A stretch of 64,000 bases of DNA from Beaufortia kweichowensis (GCA_019155185.1 CM032800.1:17906543-17970542); one strand, 5' to 3'; positions 44,772-57,400 are shown, counted from the stretch's first letter. Notes: generated by a model not told the origin, from the letters alone. Translations and numbers: made by a program.

Positions 44772-45568
44772 AAAACGCTTCGATTAGTTGGTCAATAAAT
44801 AAATACACACAAACACACACAGGAGTAAAGGAGTGTATTGGTGTTTTAAGTCGAATAATAATGGAAAAGTACACCTCAAAAGCATGGAGTACATGCAGGC
44901 TTTTTGGCACTCACCGTCGATGCAAACCATTGCGCATGGCTGACTGATGACGTTGCTGGTGGAATACACAAACTATTCCATTAGTTGGTAAACGAATAAA
45001 CAAGAGAACGAACAAAGTTAGGGATGAGCATACACGCATAAAAGGCTGTCGTGGAATACTATTCCTTATAATGGATTGTGAAAGGATTGCCGCTGACGTT
45101 TCATTCTTAAAGGACAACGAGCTCACGGAGTGCTTTTTCGCCTGTTGACGCTGGAGACAGCGTTTAAATTGCACACAATATCAGCAAATTAAAGGCGTTC
45201 TGTTGTCTGCAAGTGTTCCAGCGCTTTATGCCGCATTGCATTCAACGAATGCAGCGTTCATTTAACGAACGAAACCGTGTTAGCGGCGTAAAGGTTCATT
45301 TCGTCTGTTTTCGACAACGGCCGGCAACGCACATTATTACCTGCTGCTCGTCGTTATTTACACTTCTAAAGCACTTTGCACCAGGGACCGTTGCTATTTC
45401 ACAAATACAACGGTATATGCGTTGCCCTGATATAGCATGAAAGGCCGGACCCATTCGCTCATTACAAAGACAAAACAAAAGAAGTATTCTGGTTCATAAT
45501 GGTTCGTTGAATGTTTTGCAAAACGGATGCTTTCGTTGTATCGAAGACGTTTCGTTTGTCTTGGGAAA

Positions 45569-45619
<51 letters not shown>

Positions 45620-45658
45620 ATTCCTTTATGTTATATCTTCTCTTGTTCAACGATTGAT
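44772..45658. other. Spacer between L arm and U1, with TA microsatellite
   Basis: The longest TA run of the units lies at about 45571-45616. No gene seen. Confidence 0.6.
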
Positions 45659-45821
45659 CAGGGAGAGCGCGAACGCAGTCCCCCACTACCAGAAATTATG
45701 CAGTCGAGATTCCCACATTTGGGGAATTCGCAGGGGTCAGCAGAGCCGGAGTGCAATGGCCGAGCCTCGCCCTGGGTGAACCACCTTAGTGATCATGGTG
45801 TCTCCCCTGCCAGGTAAGTAT
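45659..45821 (-). ncRNA. RNU1: U1 snRNA gene (163 nt)
   Basis: Lacks one base of the CCCCTG 3' end (reads CTCCCTG) and otherwise equals the 164-nt copies. Key 5' and Sm sequences are intact. Confidence 0.95.
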
Positions 45822-46055
45822 GAGTACACGGCGTTCGGGCCAGAGGACTCGCTCTCCGGTTGCCATTCACATCGGGCGACACACGCCAAACGACCGCCAC
45901 TGAAGACGGACAAAGGACCAACGACTTCCGCTCCCTCACTGTTCTGTAGCAGATAGAAAGGCACGCAGAAGCAACGTTATAATCGTTCAAGAACGTCTAA
46001 GAGTGTTGTTTGCTCGAATAGAAGCAATGCTTTGGTTGCGCTGCTAGAGGGAGAG
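45822..46055 (-). promoter_or_regulatory. U1 upstream region
   Basis: Equivalent to 33110-33345 with small differences (GCTCTCCGG for GTTCTCCCGG). The 35-bp U2-start-like segment is at about 46021-46055. Confidence 0.5.
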
Positions 46056-46546
46056 GTTTATTTAACTCGTAAAGCGCATCAGTCAGACTTGAGCACTGGC
46101 TTTCATCGCCAGTCAGTGCAACGTAAACATTTTCTTGACGTTTTAAAGGACACTTTTCCCATCTGCAGGCAGAGCAAGATGCGAAGCAGCTCCGAAATAA
46201 ACCAAAAGAGTTGAATGCACACGAATACGAGCAGAGAGCTGTTCAATTCGAGGCGTTTAACCGTGAGTGTGGACCTTTCGGCCTCCACCATCGCTGAACG
46301 GCTTCTTTCATTTTGTCAGACTAAAGGGCTTAAAATACACCGTGCACTGCCTACAACTTTGTAGCAAAACACCACGCAACGTGTAAGCAAAACGAACGAC
46401 CCGTACATGAGCAAATTTCAAATGTGAGCTCGTGTTGCCGTTGGGCCTCCGACACTGAGCGTGCACAATGGCCATTGAGCGGAGCGGCAGCAATGAATAC
46501 TTGAGCGTTTGCTGTGGGAACGAGTGATCTGCCTTTTACACCCAAG
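46056..46546. repeat. R arm of the unit inverted repeat
   Basis: Inverted relative to L arm 44282-44771. Confidence 0.85.
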
Positions 46547-47530
46547 TTGGAAACAACTTAATTCTTTTAATAGCCTGTTATAAATTTATTCTAAAGATTC
46601 TGTGAAAAAATAAAAAAAGAACAGAATGTATTCATATTAAATTCTTAAACGTCTAGAGAAGTGTCTTTACTTACACATTTTAGCAAATGAGCACATACCC
46701 CGAATACAAATATTAATATTTCAACAAAAAATAAAAAGATTATACTAAACCTTTGAAGTGTAGTTGAAAGTATTAAAATAGAAAACTGATTATATGTATA
46801 TATACACACATAACTACCACTCAAAACTTTGTGATCAGTAAGATTTTCTTTTATTTGATTTTAATTTTTATGCTTATCAAGGCTGAATTTATTTGATGAA
46901 AAGTACAGATGCCAAAAATACAGTATTGTGAAATATTATTGCAATTCAAAAATAAGTTTTGTAGTGTACTATATTAAAAAAAAAAATCTATTTATTTGTC
47001 ATGCAAAGCAGAATTTTCATACTCCAGTGTTCAGTGTCACATGATCTGTCAGAAATCATTCTAAAAAGCTGATTAATCATCAATGTTGGAAACAACGTAA
47101 TTCTTTTTATAGCCTGTTATAAATTTATTCTAAAATAAAAAAAGAACATAATGTACTCATATTAAATTCTTAAACGTCTAGAGAAGTGTCTTTACTTACA
47201 CATTTTAGCAAATGAGCACATACCCCGAATACAAATATTAATTTAAAAAAATATACATATATATATATATATATATATTATACTAAACCTGTGAAGTGTA
47301 GTTGCAAGTATTAAAATAGAAAACTGATGTTTTAAATTGCAGTAATATTTCACAATTTTTAGAGTTTTTTGATCAAATAAATATAACCTTCATGAGCATA
47401 AGAAACTTTTCAAACGTTCAATTTAATTTAAAACGTTTATATATTAAAGAGTGTTTTTACTTCTCAACTCTCCTCCTCTTTGCAATTCTCTCTGTTTTTA
47501 GAAGCACAATTTCGATTCCCGAAAGGGAAA
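46547..47530. repeat. AT-rich unit spacer with direct duplication
   Basis: Same structure as 33837-34813. The duplicated segments start at about 46547 and 47086. The TA run near 47255-47278 is longer than in most units. Confidence 0.8.
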
Positions 47531-47716
47531 GCGCACCGTTCCTGGAAGCACTGCAATACCAGGTCGATGCATGGAGTGGCCGGAGCAAGCCCCGCTTCCA
47601 CCTCCGTGTCTCAAAAATCCATTTAATATATAGTCCCCGGATAGGGAACGTATCAGATATTAAACTGATAAGAACAGATACTACACTTGATCTTAGCCAA
47701 AAGGCCGAGAAGCGAT
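47531..47716 (-). ncRNA. RNU2: U2 snRNA gene (186 nt), intact
   Basis: Same sequence as 34814-34999 with intact GTAGTA and Sm site. The nearest left U2 locus carries Keno copy 2. The promoter to the right is normal. Confidence 0.97.
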
Positions 47717-47910
47717 GCTTTGGTTGCGCTGCAAGAGGGAGAGCCGGTGAAGGCACTGCCGGTCGCGGCAGCGGTGAGCAGACCAAAGGTCAGCAGCAGG
47801 CACGCACCGAGGCGCTGCACACGAGCAGCTGGGTCATATGCACACTCTTGAAAATAAAAGGTGCCATAGAAGACACATTTGGCCAAATGGGTATAAGCTT
47901 TTGCGTACCT
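47717..47910 (-). promoter_or_regulatory. U2 promoter region
   Basis: Same as 35000-35195, with the PSE candidate about 60 bp upstream of the U2 start. Confidence 0.5.
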
Positions 47911-48403
47911 CTTGGGTGTAAAAGGCAGATCACTCGTTACCACAGCAAACGCTCGAGTAAGACGGCACTTCATTGCTGCCGTTCAGCTGTGCAAGCTCAG
48001 TGTCGGAGGCCCAACGGCAACACGAGCTCACATTTGAAATTTGCTCATGTACACGGTCGTTCGTTTTGCTCACACGCGTTGCGTGGTGTTTTGCTACAAG
48101 GTTGTAGGCAGTGCACGGTGTATTTTAAGCCCTTTAGTCTGACAAAATGAAAGAAGCCGTTCGCGATGGTGGAGGCCGAAAGGTCCACACTCGCGATTAA
48201 ACGCCTCGAGTTGAGCAGCTCTCTGGTCGTCTTCGTGTGCATTCAACTCTTTTGGTTTATTTCGGAGCTGCTTCGCGATCTTGCTCTGCCTGCAGATGGG
48301 AAAAGTGCCCTTTAAAAACGTCAAGAAAATGTTTCTGTTGCACTGACCGGCGATGAACGCCAGTGCTCACGGCTGACTGATGCGCTTTGCGAATTAAATA
48401 AAC
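47911..48403. repeat. L arm of the unit inverted repeat
   Basis: Pairs with R arm 49690-50179. Confidence 0.85.
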
Positions 48404-49210
48404 AAAACGCTTCGATTAGTTGGTCAATAAATAAATACACACAAACACACACAGGAGTAAAGGAGTGTATTGGTGTTTTAAGTCGAATAATATGGAAAAG
48501 TACACCTCAAAAGCATGGAGTACATGCAGGCTTTTTGGCACTCACCGCCGATGCAAACCATTGCGCATGGCTGACTGATGACGTTGCTGGTGGAATACAC
48601 AAACTATTCCATTAGTTGGTAAACGAATAAACAAGAGAACGAACAAAGTTAGGGATGAGCATACACGCATAAAAGGCTGTCGTGGAATACTATTCCTTAT
48701 ATGGATTGTGAAAGGATTGCCGCTGACGTTTCATTCTTAAAGGACAACGAGCTCACGGAGTGCTTTTTTCGCCTGTTGACGCTGGAGACAGCGTTTAAAT
48801 TGCACACAATATCAGCAAATTAAAGGCGTTCTGTTGTCTGCAAGTGTTCCAGCGCTTTATGCCGCATTGCATTCAACTAATGCAGCGTTCATTTAACGAA
48901 CGAAACCGTGTTAGCGGCGTAAAGGTTCATTTTCGTCTGTTTTCGACAACGGCCGGCAACGCACATTATTACCTGCTGCTCGTCGTTATTTACACTTCTA
49001 AAGCACTTTGCACCAGGGACCGTTGCTATTTCACAAATACAACGGTATATGCGTTGCCCTGATATAGCATGAAAGGCCGGACCCATTCGGCCATTACAAA
49101 GACAAAACAAAAGAAGTATTCTGGTTCATAATGGTTCGTTGAATGTTTTGCAAAACGGATGCTTTCGTTGTATCGAAGACGTTTCGTTTGTCTTGGGAAA
49201 ACATATTGGG

Positions 49211-49250
<40 letters not shown>

Positions 49251-49289
49251 ATTCCTTTATGTTATATCTTCTCTTGTTCAACGATTGAT
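48404..49289. other. Spacer between L arm and U1, with TA microsatellite
   Basis: The TA run is at about 49215-49247, preceded by a short GGGAAAA duplication not seen in other units. No gene seen. Confidence 0.6.
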
Positions 49290-49454
49290 CAGGGGAGAGC
49301 GCGAACGCAGTCCCCCACTACCAGAAATTATGCAGTCGAGATTCCCACATTTGGGGAATTCGCAGGGGTCAGCAGAGCCGAGTGCAATGGCCGAAGCCTC
49401 GCCTCTGGGTGAACCACCTTAGTGATCATGGTGTCTCCCCTGCCAGGTAAGTAT
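49290..49454 (-). ncRNA. RNU1: U1 snRNA gene (165 nt), variant
   Basis: Carries small indels around CCCAGAGGCGAGGCTTCGG, whereas other copies read CCCAGGGCGAGGCTCGG. The truncated U1 at 24276 shares the extra A after CCCAG, so this may be a real subtype. The 5' end and Sm site are intact. Confidence 0.93.
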
Positions 49455-49689
49455 GAGTACACGGCGCTCGGGCCAGAGGACTCGTTCTCCCGGTTGCCAT
49501 TCACATCGGCGGTCACACGCCAAACGACCGTCACTGAAGACGGACAAAGGACCAACGACTTCCGCTCCCTCACTGTTCTGTAGCAGATAGAAAGGCACGC
49601 AGAAGCAACGTTATAATCGTTCAAGAACGTCTAAGAGTGTTGTTTGCTCGAATAGAAGCAATGCTTTGGTTGCGCTGCTAGAGGGAGAG
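49455..49689 (-). promoter_or_regulatory. U1 upstream region
   Basis: Equivalent to 33110-33345. It has the GCGCTCGGG variant also seen at the array edge (24345-24355). Confidence 0.5.
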
Positions 49690-50179
49690 GTTTATTTAAC
49701 TCGTAAAGCGCATCAGTCAGACTTGAGCACTGGCTTTCATCGCCAGTCAGTGCAACGTAAACATTTTCTTGACGTTTTAAAGGACACTTTTCCCATCTGC
49801 AGGCAGAGCAAGATGCGAAGCAGCTCCGAAATAAACCAAAAGAGTTGAATGCACACGAATACGAGCAGAGAGCTGTTCAATTCGAGGCGTTTAACCGTGA
49901 GTGTGGACCTTTCGGCCTCCACCATCGCGAACGGCTTCTTTCATTTTGTCAGACTAAAGGGCTTAAAAATACACCGCACTGCCTACAACTTTGTAGCAAA
50001 ACACCACGCAACGTGTAAGCAAAACGAACGACCGTGTACATGAGCAAATTTCAAATGTGAGCTCGTGTTGCCGTTGGGCCTCCGACACTGAGCGTGCACA
50101 ATGGCCATTGAGCTGAGCGGCAGCAATGAATACTTGAGCGCTTGCTGTGGGAACGAGTGATCTGCCTTTTACACCCAAG
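49690..50179. repeat. R arm of the unit inverted repeat
   Basis: Inverted relative to L arm 47911-48403. Confidence 0.85.
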
Positions 50180-51162
50180 TTGGAAACAACTTAATTCTTT
50201 TAATAGCCTGTTATAAATTTATTCTAAAGATTCTGTGAAAAAAAAATAAAAAAGAACAGAATGTATTCATATTAAATTCTTAAACGTCTAGAGAAGTGTC
50301 TTTACTTACACATTTTAGCAAATGAGCACATACCCCGAATACAAATATTAATATTTCAACAAAAATAAAAAGATTATACTAAACCTTTGAAGTGTAGTTG
50401 AAAGTATTAAAATAGAAAACTGATTATATGTATATATACACACATAACTACCACTCAAAACTTTGTGATCAGTAAGATTTTCTTTTATTTGATTTTAATT
50501 TTTATGCTTATCAAGGCTGAATTTATTTGATGAAAAGTACAGATGCCAAAAATACAGTATTGTGAAATATTATTGCAATTCAAAAATAAGTTTTGTAGTG
50601 TACTATATTTAAAAAAAATCTATTTATTTGTCATGCAAAGCAGAATTTTCATACTCCAGTGTTCAGTGTCACATGATCTGTCAGAAATCATTCTAAAAAG
50701 CTGATTAATCATCAATGTTGGAAACAACGTAATTCTTTTTATAGCCTGTTATAAATTTATTCTAAAATAAAAAACAAAAAAAGAACATAATGTACTCATA
50801 TTAAATTCTTAAACGTCTAGAGAAGTGTCTTTACTTACACATTTTAGCAAATGAGCACATACCCCGAATACAAATATTAATTTAAAAAAATATACATATA
50901 TATATATATATATATTATACTAAACCTGTGAAGTGTAGTTGCAAGTATTAAAATAGAAAACTGATGTTTTAAATTGCAGTAATATTTCACAATTTTAGAG
51001 TTTTTGATCAAATAAATATAACCTTCATGAGCATAAGAAACTTTTCAAACGTTCAATTTAATTTAAAACGTTTATATATTAAAGAGTGTTTTTACTTCTC
51101 AACTCTCCTCCTCTTTGCAATTCTCTGTTTTAGAAGCACAATTTCGATTCCCCGAAGGGAAA
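50180..51162. repeat. AT-rich unit spacer with direct duplication
   Basis: Same structure as 33837-34813, with an AAAAACAAAAAAAG variant near 50770. No gene. Confidence 0.8.
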
Positions 51163-51345
51163 GCGCACCGCTCCTGGAAGCACTGCAATACCAGGTCGAT
51201 GCATGGAGTGGCCGGAGCAAGCCCCGCTTCCACCTCCGTCTCAAAAATCCATTTAATATATAGTCCCCGGATAGGGAACGTATCAGATATTAAACTGATA
51301 AGAACAGATACTACACTTGATCTTAGCCAAAGGCCGAGAAGCGAT
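51163..51345 (-). ncRNA. RNU2: U2 snRNA gene (183 nt), uninterrupted, with small deletions
   Basis: Lacks one T in GGCCTTTGGC (nt 13-18) and two bases in GAGACGGAGG compared with the 186-nt copies. GTAGTA and the Sm site are kept. The changes would alter stem I and stem II regions, so function is uncertain unless they are sequence errors. It has the CCGCTCCTGG 3' subtype. Confidence 0.9.
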
Positions 51346-51542
51346 GCTTTGTTGCGCTGCAAGAGGGAGAGCCGGTGAAGGCACTGCACGCTGCCGGTCG
51401 CGGCAGCGTGAGCAGACCAAAGGTCAGCAGCAGGCACGCGACCCGCGCACCAGCAGCAGCTCATATGCACACTCTTGAAAATAAAAGGTGCCATAGAAGA
51501 CACATTTGGCCAAATGGGTATAAGCTTTTATGCACTTTGGGG
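51346..51542 (-). promoter_or_regulatory. U2 promoter region, diverged
   Basis: Differs from 35000-35195 by an extra GCACGCT-like insertion near 51386 and a rearranged CGCACCAGCAGCAGC stretch near 51445. The CTCAC element region is retained. Confidence 0.45.
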
Positions 51543-52029
51543 CTTGGGTGTAAAAGGCAGATCACTCGCTACCACAGCAAACGCCGAGTAAGACGGCACT
51601 TCATTGCTGCCGCTCAGCTGTGCAAGCTCAGTGTCGGAGGCCCAACGGCAACACGAGCTCACATTTGAAATTTGCTCATGTACACGGTCGTTCGCTTTGC
51701 TCACACGCTGCGTGGTGTTTTGCTACAAGGTTGTAGGCAGTGCACGGTGTATTTTAAGCCCTTTAGTCTGACAAAATGAAAGAAGCCGCTCGCGATGGTG
51801 GAGGCCGAAGGTCCACACTCGCGATTAAACGCCTCGAGTTGAGCAGCTCTCTGGTCGCCTTCGTGTGCATTCAACTCTTTGGTTTATTTCGAGCTGCTTC
51901 AGATCTTGCTCTGCCTGCAGATGGGAAAAGTGCCCTTTAAAAACGTCAAGAAAATGTTTCTGTTGCACTGACCGGCGATGAACGCCAGTGCTCACGGCTG
52001 ACTGATGCGCTTTGCGTAATTAAATAAAC
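51543..52029. repeat. L arm of the unit inverted repeat
   Basis: Pairs with R arm 53309-53800. Confidence 0.85.
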
Positions 52030-52834
52030 AAAACGCTTCGATTAGTTGGTCAATAAATAAATACACACAAACACACACAGGAGTAAAGGAGTGTATTGGT
52101 GTTTTAAGTCGAATAATATGGAAAAGTACACCTCAAAAGCATGGAGTACATGCAGGCTTTTTGGCACTCACCGCCGATGCAAAACCATTGCGCATGGCTG
52201 ACTGATGACGTTGCTGGTGGAATACACAAACTATTCCATTAGTTGGTAAACGAATAAACAAGAGAACGAACAAAGTTAGGGATGAGCATACACGCATAAA
52301 AGGCTGTCGTGGAATACTATTCCTTATATGGATTGTGAAAGGATTGCCGCTGACGCTTCATTCTTAAAGGACAACGAGCTCACGGAGTGCTTTTTCGCCT
52401 GTTGACGCTGGAGACAGCGTTTAAATTGCACACAATATCAGCAAATTAAAGGCGTTCTGTTGTCTGCAAGTGTTCCAGCGCTTTATGCCGCATTGCATTC
52501 AACGAATGCAGCGCTCATTTAACTAACGAAACCCGTTAGCGGCGTAAAGGTTCATTTCGCCTGTTTTCGACAACGGCCGGGTAACGCACATTATTACCTG
52601 CTGCTCGTCGTTATTTACACTTCTAAAGCACTTTGCACCAGGGACCGTTGCTATTTCACAAATACAACGGTATATGCGCGTTGCCCTGATATAGCATGAA
52701 AGGCCGGACCCATTCGCCATTACAAAGACAAAACAAAAGAAGTATTCTGGTTCATAATGGTTCGTTGAATGTTTTGCAAAACGGATGCTTTCGTTGTATA
52801 AGACGAAGTTTGTCGTTTCGTTTGTCTTGGGAAA

Positions 52835-52870
<36 letters not shown>

Positions 52871-52909
52871 ATTCCTTTATGTTATATCTTCTCTTGTTCA
52901 ACGATTGAT
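52030..52909. other. Spacer between L arm and U1, with TA microsatellite
   Basis: The TA run is at about 52840-52867. A short local change (ATAAGACGAAGTTTGTCG) is seen only in this unit near 52797. No gene seen. Confidence 0.6.
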
Positions 52910-53070
52910 CAGGGAGAGCGCCAACGCAGTCCCCACTACCAGAAATTATGCAGTCGAGATTCCCACATTTGGGGAATTCGCAGGGGTCAGCAGAGCGGAG
53001 TGCAATGGCCGAGCCTCGCCCTGGGTGAACCACCTTAGTGATCATGGTGTCTCCCCTGCCAGGTAAGTAT
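52910..53070 (-). ncRNA. RNU1: U1 snRNA gene (161 nt), with small deletions
   Basis: Three single-base losses compared with the 164-nt copies (3' end, the GTGGGG run and the GCTCTGCTG region) and one substitution (TTGGCGC for TTCGCGC). The 5' recognition sequence and Sm site are intact. Confidence 0.92.
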
Positions 53071-53308
53071 GAGTACACGGCGTTCGGGCCAGAGGACTCG
53101 TTCTCCCGGTTGCCATTCACATCGGCGGACACATCGCCAAACGACCGCCACTGAAGACGGACAAAGGACCAACGACTTCCGCTCCCTCACTGTTCTGTAG
53201 CAGATAGAAAGGCACGCAGAAGCAACGTTATAATCGTTCAAGAACGTCTAAGAGTGTTGTTTGCTCGAATAGAAGCAATGCTTTGGTTGCGCGCTGCTAG
53301 AGGGAGAG
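53071..53308 (-). promoter_or_regulatory. U1 upstream region
   Basis: Equivalent to 33110-33345. The U2-start-like segment has an extra GC (GTTGCGCGCTGC). Confidence 0.5.
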
Positions 53309-53800
53309 GTTTATTTAACTCGTAAAGCGCATCAGTCAGACTTGAGCACTGGCTTTCATCGCCAGTCAGTGCAACGTAAACATTTTCTTGACGTTTTTAA
53401 AGGACACTTTTCCCATCTGCAGGCAGAGCAAGATGCGAAGCAGCTCGAAATAAACCAAAAGAGTTGAATGCACACGAATACGAAAGCAGAGAGCTGTTCA
53501 ATTCGAGGCGTTTAACCGTGAGTGTGGACCTTTCGGCCTCCACCATCGCTGAACGGCTTCTTTCATTTTGTCAGACTAAAGGGCTTAAAATACACCGCAC
53601 TGCCTACAACTTTGTAGCAAAACACCACGCAACGTGTAAGCAAAACGAACGACCGTGTACATGAGCAAATTTCAAATGTGAGCTCGTGTTGCCGTTGGGC
53701 CTCCGACACTGAGCGTGCACAATGGCCATTGAGCCGAGCGGCAGCAATGAATACTTGAGCGTTTGCTGTGGGAACGAGTGATCTGCCTTTTACACCCAAG
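53309..53800. repeat. R arm of the unit inverted repeat
   Basis: Inverted relative to L arm 51543-52029. Confidence 0.85.
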
Positions 53801-54774
53801 TTGGAAACAACTTAATTCTTTTAATAGCCTGTTATAAATTTATTCTAAAGATTCTGTGAAAAAAAAAAAAAGAACAGAATGTATTCATATTAAATTCTTA
53901 AACGTCTAGAGAAGTGTCTTTACTTACACATTTTAGCAAATGAGCACATACCCCGAATACAAATATTAATATTTCAACAAAAAATAAAAAGATTATACTA
54001 AACCTTTGAAGTGTAGTTGAAAGTATTAAAATAGAAAACTGATTATATGTATATATACACACATAACTACCACTCAAAACTTTGTGATCAGTAAGATTTT
54101 CTTTTATTTGATTTTAATTTTATGCTTATCAAGGCTGAATTTATTTGATGAAAAGTACAGATGCCAAAAATACAGTATTGTGAAATATTATTGCAATTCA
54201 AAAATAAGTTTTGTAGTGTACTATATTTAAAAAAAAATCTATTTATTTGTCATGCAAAGCAGAATTTTCATACTCCAGTGTTCAGTGTCACATGATCTGT
54301 CAGAAATCATTCTAAAAAGCTGATTAATCATCAATGTTGGAAACAACGTAATTCTTTTTATAGCCTGTTATAAATTTATTCTAAAATAAAAACAAAAAGA
54401 ACATAATGTACTCATATTAAATTCTTAAACGTCTAGAGAAGTGTCTTTACTTACACATTTTAGCAAATGAGCACATACCCGAATACAAATATTAATTTAA
54501 AAAAAAAATATATATATATATATATATTATACTAAACCTGTGAAGTGTAGTTGCAAGTATTAAAATAGAAAACTGATGTTTTAAATTGCAGTAATATTTC
54601 ACAATTTTAGAGTTTTTGATCAAATAAATATAACCTTCATGAGCATAAGAAACTTTTCAAACGTTCAATTTAATTTAAAACGTTTATATATTAAAGAGTG
54701 TTTTTACTTCTCAACTCTCCTCCTCTTTGCAATTCTCTGTTTTAGAAGCACAATTTCGATTCCCCGAAGGGAAA
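53801..54774. repeat. AT-rich unit spacer with direct duplication
   Basis: Same structure as 33837-34813. No gene. Confidence 0.8.
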
Positions 54775-54957
54775 GCGCACCGCTCCTGGAAGCACTGCAA
54801 TACCAGGTCGATGCATGGAGTGGCCGGAGCAAGCCCCGCTTCCACCTCCGTGTCTCAAAAATCCATTTAATATATAGTCCCCGGATAGGGAACGATCAGA
54901 TATTAAACTGATAAGAACAGATACTACACTTGATCTTAGCCAAAGGCCCGAAGCGAT
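54775..54957 (-). ncRNA. RNU2: U2 snRNA gene (183 nt), uninterrupted, 5' end altered
   Basis: The 5' end reads ATCGCTTCGGGCCTTTGGC instead of the normal ATCGCTTCTCGGCCTTTTGG, and two bases are missing before GATCGTTCCC. GTAGTA and the Sm site remain. If real, stem-loop I would be damaged and this would be a pseudogene. Confidence 0.85.
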
Positions 54958-55157
54958 GCTTTGGTTTGCGCTGCAAGAGGGAGAGCCGGTGAAGGCACTG
55001 CCGGTCGCGGCAGCGTGAGCAGACCAAAGGTCAGCAGCAGGCATCGCGACCGAGGCGCTGCACACGAAAGCAGCTGGGTCATATGCACACTCTTGAAAAT
55101 AAAAGGTGCCATAGAAGACACATTTGGCCAAATGGGTATAAGCTTTTATGCACCTCT
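54958..55157 (-). promoter_or_regulatory. U2 promoter region
   Basis: Close to 35000-35195, with one-base differences in the PSE candidate area (CTCACGCTGCC). Confidence 0.45.
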
Positions 55158-55646
55158 CTTGGGTGTAAAAGGCAGATCACTCGCTACCACAGCAAACGCT
55201 TCGAGTAAGACGGCACTTCATTGCTGCCGCTCAGCTGTGCAAGCTCAGTGTCGGAGGCCCAACGGCAACACGAGCTCACATTTGAAATTTGCTCATGTAC
55301 ACGGTCGTTCGTTTTGCTCACACGTTGCGTGGTGTTTTGCTACAAGGTTGTAGGCAGTGCACGGTGTATTTTAAGCCCTTTAGTCTGACAAAATGAAAGA
55401 AGCCGTCGCGATGGTGGAGGCCGAAAGGTCCACACTCGCGATTAAACGCCTCGAGTTGAGCAGCTCTCTGGTCGTCTTCGTGTGCATTCAACTCTTTTGG
55501 TTTATTTCGAGCTGCTTCGCATCTTGCTCTGCCTGCAGATGGGAAAAGTGCCCTTTAAAAACGTCAAGAAAATGTTTCTGTTGCACTGACCGGCGATGAA
55601 CGCCAGTGCTCACGGTTGACTGATGCGCTTTGCGAATTAAATAAAC
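55158..55646. repeat. L arm of the unit inverted repeat
   Basis: Pairs with R arm 56911-57400. Confidence 0.85.
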
Positions 55647-56511
55647 AAAACGCTTCGATTAGTTGGTCAATAAATAAATACACACAAACACACACAGGAG
55701 TAAAGGAGTGTATTGGTGTTTTAAGTCGAATAATATGGAAAAGTACACCTCAAAAGCATGGAGTACATGCAGGCTTTTTGGCACTCACCGCCGATGCAAA
55801 CCATTGCGCATGGCTGACTGATGACGTTGCTGGTGGAATACACAAACTATTCCATTAGTTGGTAAACGAATAAACAAGAGAACGAACAAAGTTAGGGATG
55901 AGCATACACGCATAAAAGGCTGTCGTGGAATACTATTCCTTATACGGATTGTGAAAGGATTGCCGCTGACGTTTCATTCTTAAAGGACAACGAGCTCACG
56001 GAGTGCTTTTTCGCCTGTTGACGCTGGAGACAGCGTTTAAATTGCACACAATATCAGCAAATTAAAGGCGTTCTGTTGTCTGCAAGTGTTCCAGCGCTTT
56101 ATGCCGCATTGCATTCAACGAATGCAGCGTTCATTTAACGAACGAAACCGTGTTAGCGGCGTAAAGGTTCATTTCGTCTGTTTTCGACAACGGCCGGCAA
56201 CGCACATTATTACCTGCTGCTCGTCGTTATTTACACTTCTAAAGCACTTTGCACCAGGGACCGTTGCTATTTCACAAATACAACGGTATATGCGTTGCCC
56301 TGATATAGCATAAAGGCCGGACCCATTCGCTCATTACAAAGACAAAACAAAAGAAGTATTCTGGTTCATAATGGTTCGTTGAATGTTTTGCAAAACGGAT
56401 GCTTTCGTTGTATCGAAGACGTTTCGTTTGTCTTGGGAAAAACATATTTCTTAATATATATATATATATGTTATTCCTTTATGTTATATCTTCTCTTGTT
56501 CAACGATTGAT
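55647..56511. other. Spacer between L arm and U1, shortest TA microsatellite
   Basis: The TA run (about 56454-56469) is the shortest of all units. No gene seen. Confidence 0.6.
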
Positions 56512-56675
56512 CAGGGGAGAGCGCGAACGCAGTCCCCCACTACCAGAAATTATGCAGTCGAGATTCCCACATTTGGGGAATTCGCAGGGGTCAGCAGAGC
56601 CGGAGTGCAATGGCCGAGCCTCGCCCTGGGTGAACCACCTTAGTGATCATGGTGTCTCCCCTGCCAGGTAAGTAT
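56512..56675 (-). ncRNA. RNU1: U1 snRNA gene (164 nt)
   Basis: Same sequence as 32946-33109, with intact ATACTTACCTG 5' end, AATTTCTGG Sm site and 3' end. With that copy it is the best candidate for a functional U1. Confidence 0.97.
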
Positions 56676-56910
56676 GAGTACACGGCGTTCGGGCCAGAGG
56701 ACTCGTTCTCCCGGTTGCCATTCACATCGGCGGACACACGCCAAACGACCGTCACTGAAGACGGACAAAGGACCAACGACTTCCGCTCCCTCACTGTTCT
56801 GTAGCAGATAGAAAGGCACGCAGAAGCAACGTTATAATCGTTCAAGAACGTCTAAGAGTGTTGTTTGCTCGAATAGAAGCAATGCTTTGGTTGCGCTGCT
56901 AGAGGGAGAG
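56676..56910 (-). promoter_or_regulatory. U1 upstream region
   Basis: Equivalent to 33110-33345. The U2-start-like segment is at about 56876-56910. Confidence 0.5.
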
Positions 56911-57400
56911 GTTTATTTAACTCGTAAAGCGCATCAGTCAGACTTGAGCACTGGCTTTCATCGCCAGTCAGTGCAACGTAAACATTTTCTTGACGTTTTT
57001 AAAGGACACTTTTCCCATCTGCAGGCAGAGCAAGATGCGAAGCAGCTCGAAATAAACCAAAAGAGTTGAATGCACACGAATACGAGCAGAGAGCTGTTCA
57101 ATTCGAGGCGTTTAACCGTGAGTGTGGACCTTTCGGCCTCCACCATCGCGAACGGCTTCTTTCATTTTGTCAGACTAAAGGGCTTAAAATACACCGTGCA
57201 CTGCCTACAACTTTGTAGCAAAACACCACGCAACGTGTAAGCAAAACGAACGACCGTGTACATGAGCAAATTTCAAATGTGAGCTCGTGTTGCCGTTGGG
57301 CCTCCGACACTGAGCGTGCACAATGGCCATTGAGCGAGCGGCAGCAATGAATACTTGAGCGTTTGCTGTGGGAACGAGTGATCTGCCTTTTACACCCAAG
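56911..57400. repeat. R arm of the unit inverted repeat
   Basis: Inverted relative to L arm 55158-55646. Confidence 0.85.

Noticed and set aside
47392..48150. 252-codon plus-strand ORF
   Set aside because: It runs antisense through the whole U2 gene, its promoter and the L arm. Equivalent positions in other units are shorter or out of frame.
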